A stretch of DNA of 64,000 nucleotides from positions 1 through 64,000 of the forward strand of contig JAFRQS010000030.1 of assembly GCA_017428495.1 (NCBI GenBank), given 5' to 3'. This document shows, one piece after another, positions 63,966 to 64,000 of this stretch (the stretch's first letter is position 1; every line of letters starts with the position of its first letter). Source of the stretch: Bacilli bacterium. Lineage in GTDB: Bacteria; Bacillota_I; Bacilli_A; RF39; UBA660. The position numbers and the translations under genes were made by a program. The notes under the pieces were generated by a model. That model made no database searches. It was not told the origin of the DNA and saw only the letters and a list, made by a program, of their open reading frames with translations.

Positions 63966-64000
63966 ATTTAATCAAAAATTATTGACATATTAAAAAAAAT

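Noticed and set aside
1-64000. Mycoplasma-like genetic code (TGA as Trp), suspected from the extreme AT content
   Set aside because: Several clear genes end in TGA (nth, for example) and tryptophans are coded by TGG.
63966-64000. TTGACA near the right edge
   Set aside because: It may be the -35 of the next gene, but the -10 and gene lie outside or at the very end of the window.

Overview
This window is strongly AT-rich, gene-dense chromosome from a spore-forming low-GC Gram-positive bacterium, most likely an uncultured gut-type member of the Bacilli. The evidence is a set of endospore genes (spoIVA, spoVIF, yunB, spmA, spmB, a dacB-like carboxypeptidase, an alpha/beta-type SASP, a cotJ cluster) together with Bacilli-type housekeeping genes (dnaD, yutD, a YjbA/DUF3603 gene, ysxC/engB, HU, uppP). 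TGA is used as a stop (nth, for example), so this is not a Mycoplasma-code genome. Shine-Dalgarno sites are mostly GGTGAT or AGGAGG. Many sigma-A promoters are near perfect, with spacers of 16-17 bp. I see no tRNA, rRNA, CRISPR array, transposase, integrase or relaxase.

Layout. 1-5.6 kb: a class A penicillin-binding protein (cut by the window edge), then leftward nth, dnaD, cca and HU. 5.6-16.7 kb: spoIVA, a large BspA-like surface protein, tsaC/ywlC, spoVIF, der, engB, nrnA, ackA and a SASP. 16.7-31 kb: thiI, several Bacilli proteins of unknown role (DUF1292, YutD, coiled-coil and tail-anchored proteins), yunB, ferredoxin, a five-gene run dacB-spmA-spmB-JAMM protease-rluB, a membrane/lipoprotein group, T-box-controlled asnS, yjbA and uppP. 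31-32.8 kb: rmuC, an orphan type IV pseudopilin and a small rhodanese.

32.8-47.8 kb is the standout region. It is one leftward block in which Tad-pilus assembly genes (CpaB/RcpC, TadA/CpaF ATPase, TadB, TadC, a pilin-like peptide, a TadE/DUF4320-like pseudopilin, a CpaE/TadZ-like protein) run directly into conjugation-type T4SS genes (VirB2/TrbC-like pilin, TrbL/VirB6-like channel protein, PrgI, a VirB4 split into two overlapping genes, a membrane M23 peptidase with a Gly/Ala repeat, and a VirD4/TraG coupling ATPase). No relaxase, oriT or integrase is visible, and housekeeping genes flank it on both sides. I therefore read it as a resident hybrid secretion or pilus machine rather than an intact mobile element. 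The two pilin-like genes each have their own strong promoter, and the VirB2-like one is also followed by a terminator, as expected for abundant structural subunits.

47.9-64 kb: a lipoprotein-like protein, trmL, a surface protein, T-box-controlled leuS, a membrane protein with a back-to-back promoter, a HelD-type RNA polymerase recycling helicase behind a likely transcription attenuator, two different murE-type ligases, a YkpA-like ABC-F ATPase, an arginase-family enzyme, an unknown protein with faint ADP-ribosyltransferase-like features, two unknown membrane proteins, and finally a fused cotJA-cotJB gene followed by cotJC. No gene-free stretch exceeds 300 bases; the longest (29043-29299 and 52289-52582) are the two T-box leaders with their promoters.
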